33,836 bases of DNA from Planctomycetaceae bacterium (lineage in GTDB: Bacteria > Planctomycetota > Phycisphaerae > Phycisphaerales > UBA1924). The DNA is taken from assembly GCA_027487735.1 (NCBI GenBank), contig JAIYDA010000067.1:1-33836 (forward strand), given 5' to 3'. How positions within the stretch are numbered: position 1 is the first letter of the stretch; each line of letters begins with the position of its first letter. The position numbers and the translations under genes are program-made. Of this stretch, positions 22,160 to 29,960 are shown piece by piece. Under the pieces are notes generated by a model. That model was not told where the DNA came from and searched no databases. It saw only the letters and a program-made list of their open reading frames with translations.

Positions 22160-23788
22160 GTGACCACCCCAACACCCGCCCAACATCACGACCCTTCGCA
22201 GCAAGCTCTCGCCGATCACAGCGTCCCCAGCGGCGCGCCGCACTTCGTGGGCATGCATGCCTTCTTCATTGGCATTGGCGGCTCGGGCATGTCGGGCCTG
22301 GCCCAAGTCTTCTTGGCGCGCGGCGCGCGCGTCAGTGGCAGCGACCGCGACGAGAGCGACATGCTCGCCGAGCTGCGAGGCAAGGGCATCAGCATCACCC
22401 TCGACCAATCCTCGGGCTGGCTGCCCGAGGGCGTCACGCTTGTTGTCGCATCCGCCGCCATCCGCCCAGACCACCCGCAGTGGATGGCAGCGGAGCAGCG
22501 CGGCTTGCGCGTGATGCTCTATGCCGAGGCCCTGGGCGCCTGCATGCGCGGGCACACGGGCATCGCCGTCGCGGGCACGCACGGCAAGAGCAGCACGACC
22601 GCGATGCTCGGATGTGCGCTGACCGACGCGGGGCTTGACCCCAGCGTGATCGTCGGCGCAACCAGCCCGCAGCTGGCGCAGGGGTGCATCGCGGGCACGC
22701 ACCCCACGAGCGATGGGCTGGGCAGCCTGCTGCTGCGCGACAGCGTGGGCTTTCGCGTGGGGCAGGCCCAGGTGCCCACGGGCACGCTGCACGATCAGCC
22801 TGGGCTGCTGGTGGTCGAGGCGTGCGAGTACAACCGCAGCTTCCACAACTTCCGCCCGCGGTTTGCCGCCATCGCCAACGTCGAGAGCGACCACCTCGAC
22901 TGCTACGGCACGTTCGACAACGTCATCGCGAGCTTCCATGAGTTCGCGCAAAGCCTCCCGCCCGCGAGCGAAGGGGGCAGGCTGCTCATCGGGCACGATG
23001 GCGCGCAGCGCACGCGCGTCACGGCGGGCCTCGCGTGCGAGGTCTTCACCATCGGGTTCTCGCCCGAGGCCGACTATGTCGTCACCTTCGACCCCACGAC
23101 GCGGGCCTGCTCGCTGAGCCATCATCGCACCACGCTGGCACGCTGGACCGCCCGCATCCCGGGCAGCCACATGGCCCTGAATGCCGGCACCGCGATGACG
23201 CTCGCGCTCTGGGCCGGCGCCGACCCGCTGAGGGTGGCCCGCAGCCTCTCGCTGTTTGCGGGCGTGGATCGCAGGATGCAGCTGCTGGGCGAGGTTGGGC
23301 TCACGCGCGACAACCGCACGGGCAGTGTCCGCGTCTTCGACGACTATGGACACCACCCCACCGAGGTCGACGTCACGCTGCGGGCCCTGCGCGAGGCCGA
23401 GCGACCCGAGCAGCGGGGCGGGCGGCTCATCTGCGTCTTCCAGCCCCACCAGCACAGCCGCACGCGGCACATGCTCAGCGAGTTTGCGAGCAGCTTCCAA
23501 CACGCCGACATCGTGCTCGTGCCGCACATCTACTTCGTGCGCGACAGCCAGGAAGAGCGCACGCTCGTCACGGCGGGCGACCTCGTGGAGAAGCTCGTGG
23601 AGCGCGGGGTGGACGCAACGCACCTCGACAGCTTCGACGCGATCGTGGAGCGACTGGAGCAGGCCGTGCGACCGGGCGATCTGGTAGTAGTGATGGGCGC
23701 TGGGCCTGTGTGGCAGGTGGCGCGCGGGTTTTTGGCCCTGCACGCGAGCACGAGCAAAGAGAAGCTGCTGGCACCAGCCAGCACCTGA
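22160..23788 (+). CDS. murC: UDP-N-acetylmuramate--L-alanine ligase
   Basis: A 542-residue Mur ligase that adds L-Ala to UDP-MurNAc in the cytoplasm. Visible: the N-terminal nucleotide-binding turn GIGGSGMSGLAQ, the ATP P-loop AVAGTHGKSSTTAML, the carbamylated/metal-binding segment ANVESDHLDCYG, and the C-terminal DDYGHHPTEVDVTLRAL and FQPHQHSRTRHM. The GTG at 22160 is chosen because AAGGA lies 10 nt upstream; the frame is open to a TTG at 22073. The protein is longer than E. coli MurC (491), with about 30 extra N-terminal residues and a small insertion before the anchor strand LLVVEACEYNRSF. murB follows after a short gap, so this is a peptidoglycan operon. Confidence 0.95.
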   Translation: MTTPTPAQHHDPSQQALADHSVPSGAPHFVGMHAFFIGIGGSGMSGLAQVFLARGARVSGSDRDESDMLAELRGKGISITLDQSSGWLPEGVTLVVASAAIRPDHPQWMAAEQRGLRVMLYAEALGACMRGHTGIAVAGTHGKSSTTAMLGCALTDAGLDPSVIVGATSPQLAQGCIAGTHPTSDGLGSLLLRDSVGFRVGQAQVPTGTLHDQPGLLVVEACEYNRSFHNFRPRFAAIANVESDHLDCYGTFDNVIASFHEFAQSLPPASEGGRLLIGHDGAQRTRVTAGLACEVFTIGFSPEADYVVTFDPTTRACSLSHHRTTLARWTARIPGSHMALNAGTAMTLALWAGADPLRVARSLSLFAGVDRRMQLLGEVGLTRDNRTGSVRVFDDYGHHPTEVDVTLRALREAERPEQRGGRLICVFQPHQHSRTRHMLSEFASSFQHADIVLVPHIYFVRDSQEERTLVTAGDLVEKLVERGVDATHLDSFDAIVERLEQAVRPGDLVVVMGAGPVWQVARGFLALHASTSKEKLLAPAST

Positions 23789-23860
23789 CGGACCAACGCA
23801 GCAGCCGCAATGCCAACCCGCCAAACGACCGAAAGACGACCGAAAGAAGAGAACCACACG

Positions 23861-24907
23861 ATGCCGGAAGCACTCATGCCCGACCTTTCCCCACTCGCAG
23901 CAGGCGACCTGCTGACCGAGGACCAACTGCCCTTCGCCGCCCCGCACCCCGAGGGCGATGCCCTGAAGATCGAGCCCGAGGCCCCGATCAAGACGTGGTT
24001 CGGCGTCGGTGGCAAGGCCCGCCAGTTTGCGCACGTGCGCAGCCTCGCCCAGCTTCGCAACGCCCTGCGGATGGAGCCCGCCCTGCGCGTGCTGGGCGAC
24101 GGCGCAAACCTGCTCGTCGACGATTCAGGCGTCCGCGGGCTCGTCGTCAAGCTCGCCGACCCGCTGAGTAGCTGCACCATCGACGACGACGGACAGCTCC
24201 GCAAGCGGACGCGCGACAGCAAGTGGACCCACGACGGCAAGCGGCTGGTCTACGTCGGCGCTGGCGCGCACCTCTTCAAGGTCATGAACCAGACCGTCGC
24301 TGCGGGGCTGGGCGGGCTCGAGGTGCTCGCGGGCATCCCCGCGTGCGTGGGCGGGGCGATCGTGATGAACGCGGGCGGAGCCTTCGGGCAGATCGCCGAC
24401 GTCGTGCGCACCGTGTACGCGCTGCGCCGCGAGGATCCGAGCACGCTCATCGCGCTGCCGCGCGAGCGCATCGCGTTTGGCTATCGCAGCAGCGGGCTCG
24501 GACACCTGGTGATTGTGGGCGCAGAGCTCGCCCTCACGCCAGGCGATGCGGGCGCGCTCAAGGCGCGGATGAAAGAGATCAACGACTACAAGCTGACGAC
24601 CCAGCCCATGCGCGCCAACAGCGCGGGGTGCTGCTTCAAGAACCCCGTGCTGCTCGCCCCGCTGGCGGGTGTGGGCGAGGCAGGGCAGCGCGTGAGCGCG
24701 GGCAAGCTGATCGACCTCGCGGGCCTCAAGGGCACGCGCCTTGGCACCGCCGTCGTGAGCGATCTGCACGGCAACTTCCTGCTGTGCGACGACCCGGAGC
24801 ACGGCAGCGCAAGCGACATCATCGCCCTGATCGAGCTGGTGCGCGAGAAGGTGCAGGAGCGCTTTGGCGTGCGGCTTGAGAACGAAGTCGTGGTGTGGAA
24901 GGGCTAA
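23861..24907 (+). CDS. murB: UDP-N-acetylenolpyruvoylglucosamine reductase
   Basis: A 348-residue FAD enzyme that reduces UDP-GlcNAc-enolpyruvate to UDP-MurNAc with NADPH. The FAD domain shows IKTWFGVGGKARQF, VLGDGANLLVDD and GLEVLAGIPACVGGAIVMNAG; the C-terminal domain shows FGYRSSGLG, NSAGCCFKNP and LIDLAGLKGTRLG, ending with VRLENEVVVW. The catalytic Ser of the usual GSxFKNP motif is Cys here (GCCFKNP). The ATG at 23861 follows AAGAAGAG; an ATG at 23810 is possible and would add 17 polar residues. It directly follows murC in the same transcript. Compared with E. coli MurB it appears to be the shorter type, without an extra tyrosine-loop segment that I can see. Confidence 0.95.
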   Translation: MPEALMPDLSPLAAGDLLTEDQLPFAAPHPEGDALKIEPEAPIKTWFGVGGKARQFAHVRSLAQLRNALRMEPALRVLGDGANLLVDDSGVRGLVVKLADPLSSCTIDDDGQLRKRTRDSKWTHDGKRLVYVGAGAHLFKVMNQTVAAGLGGLEVLAGIPACVGGAIVMNAGGAFGQIADVVRTVYALRREDPSTLIALPRERIAFGYRSSGLGHLVIVGAELALTPGDAGALKARMKEINDYKLTTQPMRANSAGCCFKNPVLLAPLAGVGEAGQRVSAGKLIDLAGLKGTRLGTAVVSDLHGNFLLCDDPEHGSASDIIALIELVREKVQERFGVRLENEVVVWKG

Positions 24908-24923
24908 GCACGATGCCCGCGGG

Positions 24924-25433
24924 CTACTTCTGCAGGGCCTCGGGGTGGCGCGTGAGGTAGAGCATCGCGTTGAGCATCTCGATCTGCGCCTTGCTCAGGT
25001 GCCCCAGCTTCGCGCGATAGAAGTCCGCGATCGGGCCATCCAGCGAGTTCACCAGCGTGAGCCCCGAGGGCGTGATACGAACACGCACGATGCGGCGGTC
25101 CTCGTTCTGGCGGTTACGCGTCACGAGATTTGCGCCCTCCAGGCGATCAATCAGGCGCGTCACGTCGGGCACGCGTGCCACCATGTCGGCACCGATCTGG
25201 CTGCACGTCTTGCCGTCGGGCTGGGCGCTCCGCAAGATGCGCAGCACGTTGTACGTCGCGAACGACAGCTTGCTGGGCTTGAAGAACCGCTCCATCTCGT
25301 TCATCAAGATGGAATAGCTGCGGGCGATGTTGAGAAACGCCTCTTCCTCGGCGATGTCGAAGGGCTTCTTCTTGCCGATTTCCGCCGGAAGACCAACGCC
25401 GGGCGGGAGAGAGAGTTCTTGTAAACCGTTCAT
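24924..25433 (-). CDS. MarR-family transcriptional regulator
   Basis: A 169-residue winged-helix regulator. Residues about 50-130 carry the MarR fold: FATYNVLRILRSAQPDGKTC, the recognition helix around QIGADMVARVPDVTRLIDRL, then the wing LVTRNRQNEDRRIVRVRIT with the typical D-R-R, and a C-terminal dimer helix. Such proteins usually repress their own gene or a neighbour and release DNA on ligand binding; no ligand can be inferred. The N terminus (GLPAEIGKKKPFDIAEEEAF) is somewhat longer than average. It lies downstream of the FabF-like gene on the same strand, 144 bp away, with an inverted repeat between them. A TATTCT box 6 nt before its ATG and no ribosome-binding site suggest its own leaderless transcript. 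Confidence 0.9.
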   Translation of the reverse strand: MNGLQELSLPPGVGLPAEIGKKKPFDIAEEEAFLNIARSYSILMNEMERFFKPSKLSFATYNVLRILRSAQPDGKTCSQIGADMVARVPDVTRLIDRLEGANLVTRNRQNEDRRIVRVRITPSGLTLVNSLDGPIADFYRAKLGHLSKAQIEMLNAMLYLTRHPEALQK

Positions 25434-25439
25434 GAATCA

Positions 25440-25445
25440 AGAATA
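25440..25445 (-). promoter_or_regulatory. Putative -10 box for leaderless marR-like mRNA
   Basis: TATTCT on the minus strand, 6 nt before the ATG at 25433. The hexamer is the same as before serA and the FabF-like gene. Confidence 0.4.
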
Positions 25446-25489
25446 GCTGAGACAGGGGATAACATTCCAGTTGTTGTGTTAACATAGAG

Positions 25490-25518
25490 CGTAAGAATCT
25501 GACTTTGCATATCTTACG
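25490..25518. promoter_or_regulatory. Inverted repeat upstream of the MarR gene (operator or terminator)
   Basis: CGTAAGA (25490-25496) and TCTTACG (25512-25518) are perfect 7-bp arms with a 15-bp spacer, about 60-85 bp upstream of the MarR start. A TGTTAACA palindrome lies between them and the gene (about 25477-25484). Either could be the regulator's binding site. On the + strand the right arm runs into TTTT, but no + strand gene ends here. Confidence 0.35.
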
Positions 25519-25577
25519 TTTTCTCTCCGAAGAAGAAACGACAAAATGAACACCTTTTCTGGCTGAGTCGAACGCCT

Positions 25578-26939
25578 TCAGATCGCGCGAAGACAGAGGC
25601 AGTCGTTCTGCCCGCCGAACCCAAAGCCGTTGCTGAGACAAACCTGCACGCCCCCCGCCGCACGAAGGTCGCGTGCAGCGTTGGGGACATAGTCGAGGTC
25701 GCACTCCGGGTCGGGCGTGCGCAGGTTGATCGTGGGTGGCACAAACCCCGTGCGAATCGCCTGCACGCACGTGATGAGCTCGACCGCGCCCGCAGCCTGG
25801 ATGAGGTGCCCCAGCATGCTCTTGACCGAGCTGAAAGGGATGCGCGGCGCAAGCTCGCCAAACACCGTCTTCACGGCTGCCGTCTCGATGCTGTCGTTCT
25901 CTTGCGTGCCCGTGCCGTGGGCAGAGATGTAGTGCACGCTCGGGCGACCATCCGCTCCCACCCCCCGCGGGTCGATGCCCGCCTGGTTGCAGGCGTATTG
26001 CATCGCAAGGCTGGCACCCTTGCCCTCGGGATGGATGTCGGTCATGCGGTAGGCGTCGGCTGTTGAGCCATAACCCACGACCTCGACCAGGGGCGTCGCG
26101 CCGCGAGCCCTTGCGTGCTCCAACTCCTCCAGCACGAGCATCCCCGCACCCTCGCCCATCACAAAGCCATCGCGCGAGGCATCAAACGGGCGCGGCAGCG
26201 ATTGGTAGTTGTCGCGGTTGGTCGTCATCGCCGTCAGGCGGATGAACCCGGTCATGCCCAGCGGGTGGATCATGCTGTGCGCGGCACCGGCAAACATGAG
26301 GTCGGCATCGCCCCGGCGGATGATCTCGAAGGCCTCGCCGATTGCCTGGTTGCCTGCGGCGCACGCCGTCATGCAGTTGAAGGCTGGCCCAGCACACCCA
26401 AACTCGTGCGCCAGGTGCGTGAGCGTGGTGTTGGGCTCCTGCTCTTGCTCCGCAACGAAGCTCATGCGGCTGAGGGCGGCCTTGGCCCATGCCACATCGT
26501 CGAGCGAGCGCGACTCGCGCTGCCAACCCGCGAGGTTGACGGCGAGGAAGTTGTCGTAGTCGAGGCTGCCTTCGCCCGCGCCCAGATACATGCCAAACCG
26601 TGACATGTCCAGGCCCTTGTGGGGCCTTGGAGCAAAGCCTGGCGTGTCCGGGTCGTCGCCCAGTTTGGCTTGCTTCCAGGCCTGGGCAGCAGCGGCGAGG
26701 GCGAACTGGCTGTTCAGGCCCGCGTGGGCGTGCTGGGCGTGCGTGTCGAGAAAGTGCGCGAGGTGAAAGTTGCGCACCTCCGCCGCGAAGTTGGTGGCAA
26801 AGGTGCTGGCGTCGTATCGCGTGACGCGCCCGACGCCGCTGACGCCCGCCAGCAGCTTCGCCCACACGCTCTGCACGTCATTGCCGAGCGGGGTGATCCA
26901 TCCTTGACCGGTGATGACGACACGACGGGGGGCGGGCAT
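25578..26939 (-). CDS. Beta-ketoacyl-[ACP] synthase, FabF-like
   Basis: A 453-residue thiolase-fold condensing enzyme that extends acyl-ACP with malonyl-ACP. The catalytic triad is visible: Cys in CMTACAAGNQAIGEA, His in ISAHGTGTQENDSIE and His in SVKSMLGHLIQAAGAVE; the N terminus VVITGQGWITPLGNDVQSVW and the end LSNGFGFGGQN are typical. It is about 40 residues longer than E. coli FabF, mostly between residues 95 and 190 (around DDPDTPGFAPRPHKG and the segment before the active Cys). No acyl carrier protein or other fab gene is adjacent, so it may serve a side pathway rather than bulk fatty-acid synthesis. The ATG at 26939 is preferred; there is a TATTCT box 5 nt upstream and no ribosome-binding site. 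Confidence 0.93.
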   Translation of the reverse strand: MPAPRRVVITGQGWITPLGNDVQSVWAKLLAGVSGVGRVTRYDASTFATNFAAEVRNFHLAHFLDTHAQHAHAGLNSQFALAAAAQAWKQAKLGDDPDTPGFAPRPHKGLDMSRFGMYLGAGEGSLDYDNFLAVNLAGWQRESRSLDDVAWAKAALSRMSFVAEQEQEPNTTLTHLAHEFGCAGPAFNCMTACAAGNQAIGEAFEIIRRGDADLMFAGAAHSMIHPLGMTGFIRLTAMTTNRDNYQSLPRPFDASRDGFVMGEGAGMLVLEELEHARARGATPLVEVVGYGSTADAYRMTDIHPEGKGASLAMQYACNQAGIDPRGVGADGRPSVHYISAHGTGTQENDSIETAAVKTVFGELAPRIPFSSVKSMLGHLIQAAGAVELITCVQAIRTGFVPPTINLRTPDPECDLDYVPNAARDLRAAGGVQVCLSNGFGFGGQNDCLCLRAI

Positions 26940-26944
26940 GCGGA

Positions 26945-26950
26945 AGAATA
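26945..26950 (-). promoter_or_regulatory. Putative -10 box for leaderless FabF-like mRNA
   Basis: TATTCT on the minus strand, 5 nt before the ATG at 26939. The context TATTCTTCCG is identical to that before serA. Confidence 0.4.
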
Positions 26951-27068
26951 TGGTGAGCATCGCGCGTGACCAGCGGGCAGGAAAGAACGCGGGACAGAAG
27001 CCAGGCCACGGCGCGCGAAATGTGGTCGCCGCATGCCGAAACGATGCAATTGCCCGGCGCGGTTTCGG

Positions 27069-27074
27069 TACAAT
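27069..27074 (+). promoter_or_regulatory. Putative -10 box upstream of the binding-protein/OmpA gene
   Basis: TACAAT matches five of six consensus positions, about 75 bp before the ATG at 27149. The -35 region (around CAATTG) is weak. It would drive the cluster 27149-32989. Confidence 0.35.
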
Positions 27075-27148
27075 GCGCTGGTGTGGCGACGGGGGCCTGA
27101 GGGCCCGGTCGATTGGCGCCGCACGCGGACGAAAGGCACAGGACAATC

Positions 27149-29077
27149 ATGGCGCATGCCTTGGAACAGACGCTGGGGGATGGTCGCACGACAGACGCCG
27201 GAGCGCACGCGCTCAAGGGGCATGCGCAGCGCGTGCTCGCGCTGCTGACGGTGGTGGCGACGGTGCTTGTCGCGTCGCTCGTGCTCGTGCCCGCGGCGCG
27301 GGCGCAAGGCACCCAGAACACCCAGAACAACAGCTTCGCTGCGGTCGTTGGCAACGTGCCCGTGGGCGAGGTGCAGCAGGGCACGGTGCAGGTGCCGTTC
27401 ATCACCTGGGGAGGCGACGTCGCGACGTTCGTCGCGAATGGAGGCCTGAAGACCGCGCCGGGCAGCACCTTCGCCAAGCTGGGCATCGACATGCAACTGG
27501 TGAATGGCGACGACTTTGCCCAGCAGGTGCGCAACTACCTCAAGGGCACCTCGCCCTTCCTTCGGGGCGAGCTGCGGATGCTGGCCCTCGCGAGCGAGGT
27601 GGTGGGCAACGACCCGCGCACCAAGCCCGTGGTCTTCCTGCAACTCACGTGGAGCGCGGGCGACCACCTGGTGGGCAGGCCCACCATCGCCACGCTGAAC
27701 GACCTGCGGGGCAAGCGCATCGCGCTGCAGCGCAACGGCCCGCACGTGGGCATGCTCGACGACATTCTGCGTTCGGTGCGGCTGGCGTGGAGCGACATCA
27801 CCGTCGTGTGGTGCGACAAGCTGACGGGCGAGGGCGGACCTGCCGACGCCTTCCGCAAGGACGCAACGATCGACGCGGCGTTTGTCATCAGCCCCGACAT
27901 GCTCGGGCTCACGGGCGGGCTGGAGAGCACGGGCACCGGAGCCGAGGGCACCGTGGAGAACGCACGCGTGGTGGTGAGCACCGCGCAGATGAGCCGGGCG
28001 ATCGCGGACGTGTATGCGGTGCGCAAGGACTGGTTCGACAAGAACCGGGCGTGGGTGGAGAAGTTTGTCGCGGGCTACTTCTCGGGCAGCGAGCGCGTGG
28101 TAGAGAAGCGCAACGCCTTTGTCCAGAGCGGCACGCGAGACACCGAGTACTTCGCGATGCTGCAGCAAGCCCAGGACATTCTGGGCAAAGAGGTGCTGCC
28201 CACGCTGGATGTCGACGCGCACGGGCTGCTGCTCGACGCGAGCTTTGTGGGCCTGCCGGGCAACAAGGGTTTTTTCACCGACAAGGGCAACCTCGATGGC
28301 TTTGACGCGAAGACGAAGGCCGCCCTCGACCTCGCGGTGGGGCAGGGCTATGCGAAGATTCGCGCGGGCTTCCTCACGGCAAACCTCGACTACGACAACA
28401 TCGCCAAGCTGGGCGGGCTGCGGTTTGTGACGGCCCAAGGGGGCGAGCGCTTCACGGCCGAGGCGATCGACGCGTTCCCGTCCGACGCGCTGGACGACAA
28501 GACCCTGCTGAGCTTCACCATCGCGTTTGAGCCCAACCAGGAGACGTTTGACCCCGCGGTGTATGGGCCCGAGTTCTTGCGTGCGGTGCAGAGTGCGAGC
28601 ACCTTCGGCAGCGCGGTCGTTGCCGTCCGCGGGCACGCCGACCCGACCAAGGTGCTGGTGGACTTTGTGCGTGCAGGCCTGGAGAAGAAGGTGCTGACGC
28701 GCACGGGCACGCAGGGCAACTTCAAGTACTTCTACAAGGGCAAGGAGCTCAGCCTCGCGAGCGCGGACGAGCTGCAGGCGATCATCAACAGCGGCGCGCT
28801 GGACGGCGCCGCGACCAACCCGCGCGACACGCTGCAAGCAGCCCTCAACCTCAGCCGGGCGCGGGCCGAGGCGGTGCGCGACGCGATCGTGCTGTTCGCG
28901 AAGGACCAGGGCCTGCGCCTGGACAAGAGCCAGATTCAGCCCGTGGGCGTGGGCGTGGCAGAGCCCGTGGTGCCCACACCTCGCAACGCGCAGGACGCGA
29001 AGCAGAACATGCGCGTGGAGTTTCGCCTCGTGCGCGTGCCTGCCGAGAGCGTGAAGCCGGGTGACTTTGACTACTAG
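27149..29077 (+). CDS. NMT1/SsuA-like periplasmic binding domain fused to OmpA-like peptidoglycan-binding domain
   Basis: A 642-residue exported protein. A long N-region is followed by a hydrophobic core (about 29-48, VLALLTVVATVLVASLVLVP) and the cleavage-like AARA-QG. Residues about 80-360 form a type-2 periplasmic binding domain like the NMT1/SsuA family: VPFITWGGDVATF, DLRGKRIALQRNGPHVGML, and AFRKDATIDAAFVISPDM. Residues about 470-640 are OmpA-like: SFTIAFEPNQETFDP, VAVRGHADP, then, after an insertion of some 75 residues, NLSRARAEAVRDAIVLFA and QNMRVEFRLV, which hold the Asp/Arg pair that binds diaminopimelate. It should sit on peptidoglycan and bind a small ligand. It heads a cluster with a methyltransferase, a vWA protein and a second binding-OmpA protein; no ABC permease is present. 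Confidence 0.85.
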   Translation: MAHALEQTLGDGRTTDAGAHALKGHAQRVLALLTVVATVLVASLVLVPAARAQGTQNTQNNSFAAVVGNVPVGEVQQGTVQVPFITWGGDVATFVANGGLKTAPGSTFAKLGIDMQLVNGDDFAQQVRNYLKGTSPFLRGELRMLALASEVVGNDPRTKPVVFLQLTWSAGDHLVGRPTIATLNDLRGKRIALQRNGPHVGMLDDILRSVRLAWSDITVVWCDKLTGEGGPADAFRKDATIDAAFVISPDMLGLTGGLESTGTGAEGTVENARVVVSTAQMSRAIADVYAVRKDWFDKNRAWVEKFVAGYFSGSERVVEKRNAFVQSGTRDTEYFAMLQQAQDILGKEVLPTLDVDAHGLLLDASFVGLPGNKGFFTDKGNLDGFDAKTKAALDLAVGQGYAKIRAGFLTANLDYDNIAKLGGLRFVTAQGGERFTAEAIDAFPSDALDDKTLLSFTIAFEPNQETFDPAVYGPEFLRAVQSASTFGSAVVAVRGHADPTKVLVDFVRAGLEKKVLTRTGTQGNFKYFYKGKELSLASADELQAIINSGALDGAATNPRDTLQAALNLSRARAEAVRDAIVLFAKDQGLRLDKSQIQPVGVGVAEPVVPTPRNAQDAKQNMRVEFRLVRVPAESVKPGDFDY

Positions 29078-29136
29078 CGTGGCGTTGAACACCAGCGCGG
29101 GCGTGCCGCCCGCAGCCCCTTGCAAAGGAATGCACG

Positions 29137-29850
29137 ATGGCCCACAAACCGGTTTTGTCTGCCGATGCGAGCACGGCATCGTCCATGAAGGTGGACGTGC
29201 TGGGTGCGGGCGCGCCGGCAGCCCACTACGACACCACGCTCACGTATAGCGACCGCGCGACCAAGGCGCTCTACATCGCCCGCAAGTACGCACCGATCCT
29301 GACAACCAGCGTGCTCGACGTGGGGTGCGATCAGAAGCTGCTGGCAACGCACCTGCCTGCGGGCGTGCGATATGTGGGCGTCGACCTTGCCCCCCCCGCC
29401 GACGTGTGCGTGAACCTCGACGAGCAGCCCCTGCCATTTTCCGCACGCAGCTTTGACACCGTGGTGTGCACCGACGTGCTGGAGCACCTCGAGCGCATCC
29501 ACAGCGTGTTTGACCAACTGTGCACCATCGCGGCGTCGCGCGTGGTGCTCTCTCTGCCCAACCCCGCACGCAACTTTGTCTTCAGCCTGCGGGCGGGCAC
29601 GCAGGGCAAGCAGAAGTTCTATGGGCTGCCCTTGGACCCACCCGCAGACCGCCACCGCTGGTTCTTTGACGCGGAAGAGGCGCGGGCATTCGTCGGACTG
29701 CGTGCCCAGCGCAACGGCTTTGGCGTGGAGCACATGCACCACGAAGATTCATGGGTCTCGACGATCCTCAGCAGCAAGGGCGAGGACCTGAGCGCATCGC
29801 CCGCGCTGCGTGATGGCACGCTGTGGGCGGTGTTGCGAAGGCAAGATTGA
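29137..29850 (+). CDS. Class I SAM-dependent methyltransferase (MetW/UbiE-like)
   Basis: A 237-residue cytosolic methyltransferase. SAM motif I is SVLDVGCDQKLLATHL, with the acidic end of strand 2 in YVGVDLAPPADV, then the motif-II-like DEQPLPFSARSFDTVVCTDVLEHL and SRVVLSLPNPARN. The substrate is unknown; the DVLEHLERIHSVFDQL pattern is common in methyltransferases of envelope-glycan or lipid loci. AAAGGAA lies just upstream of the ATG at 29137. It lies 59 bp after the first binding-OmpA gene and 110 bp before the vWA gene. It is the only member of the cluster without an export signal, so whether it shares their function is unclear. Confidence 0.87.
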   Translation: MAHKPVLSADASTASSMKVDVLGAGAPAAHYDTTLTYSDRATKALYIARKYAPILTTSVLDVGCDQKLLATHLPAGVRYVGVDLAPPADVCVNLDEQPLPFSARSFDTVVCTDVLEHLERIHSVFDQLCTIAASRVVLSLPNPARNFVFSLRAGTQGKQKFYGLPLDPPADRHRWFFDAEEARAFVGLRAQRNGFGVEHMHHEDSWVSTILSSKGEDLSASPALRDGTLWAVLRRQD

Positions 29851-29960
29851 CCAGCGGGCGCGCGGCGTACGTCGTGGCACGCTCGCGGCAGAGATCATGT
29901 TGGCGAGTTTGGCTTCGTTCATCGTGTTGGCGCGCCCCGTGGCGCAGAGGAGAGCTCCGC

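Noticed and set aside
26714-29179. An 821-codon minus-strand frame opposite the binding-OmpA gene
   Set aside because: It overlaps a protein with recognisable domains, and its own product is Arg/His/Val-rich without motifs.
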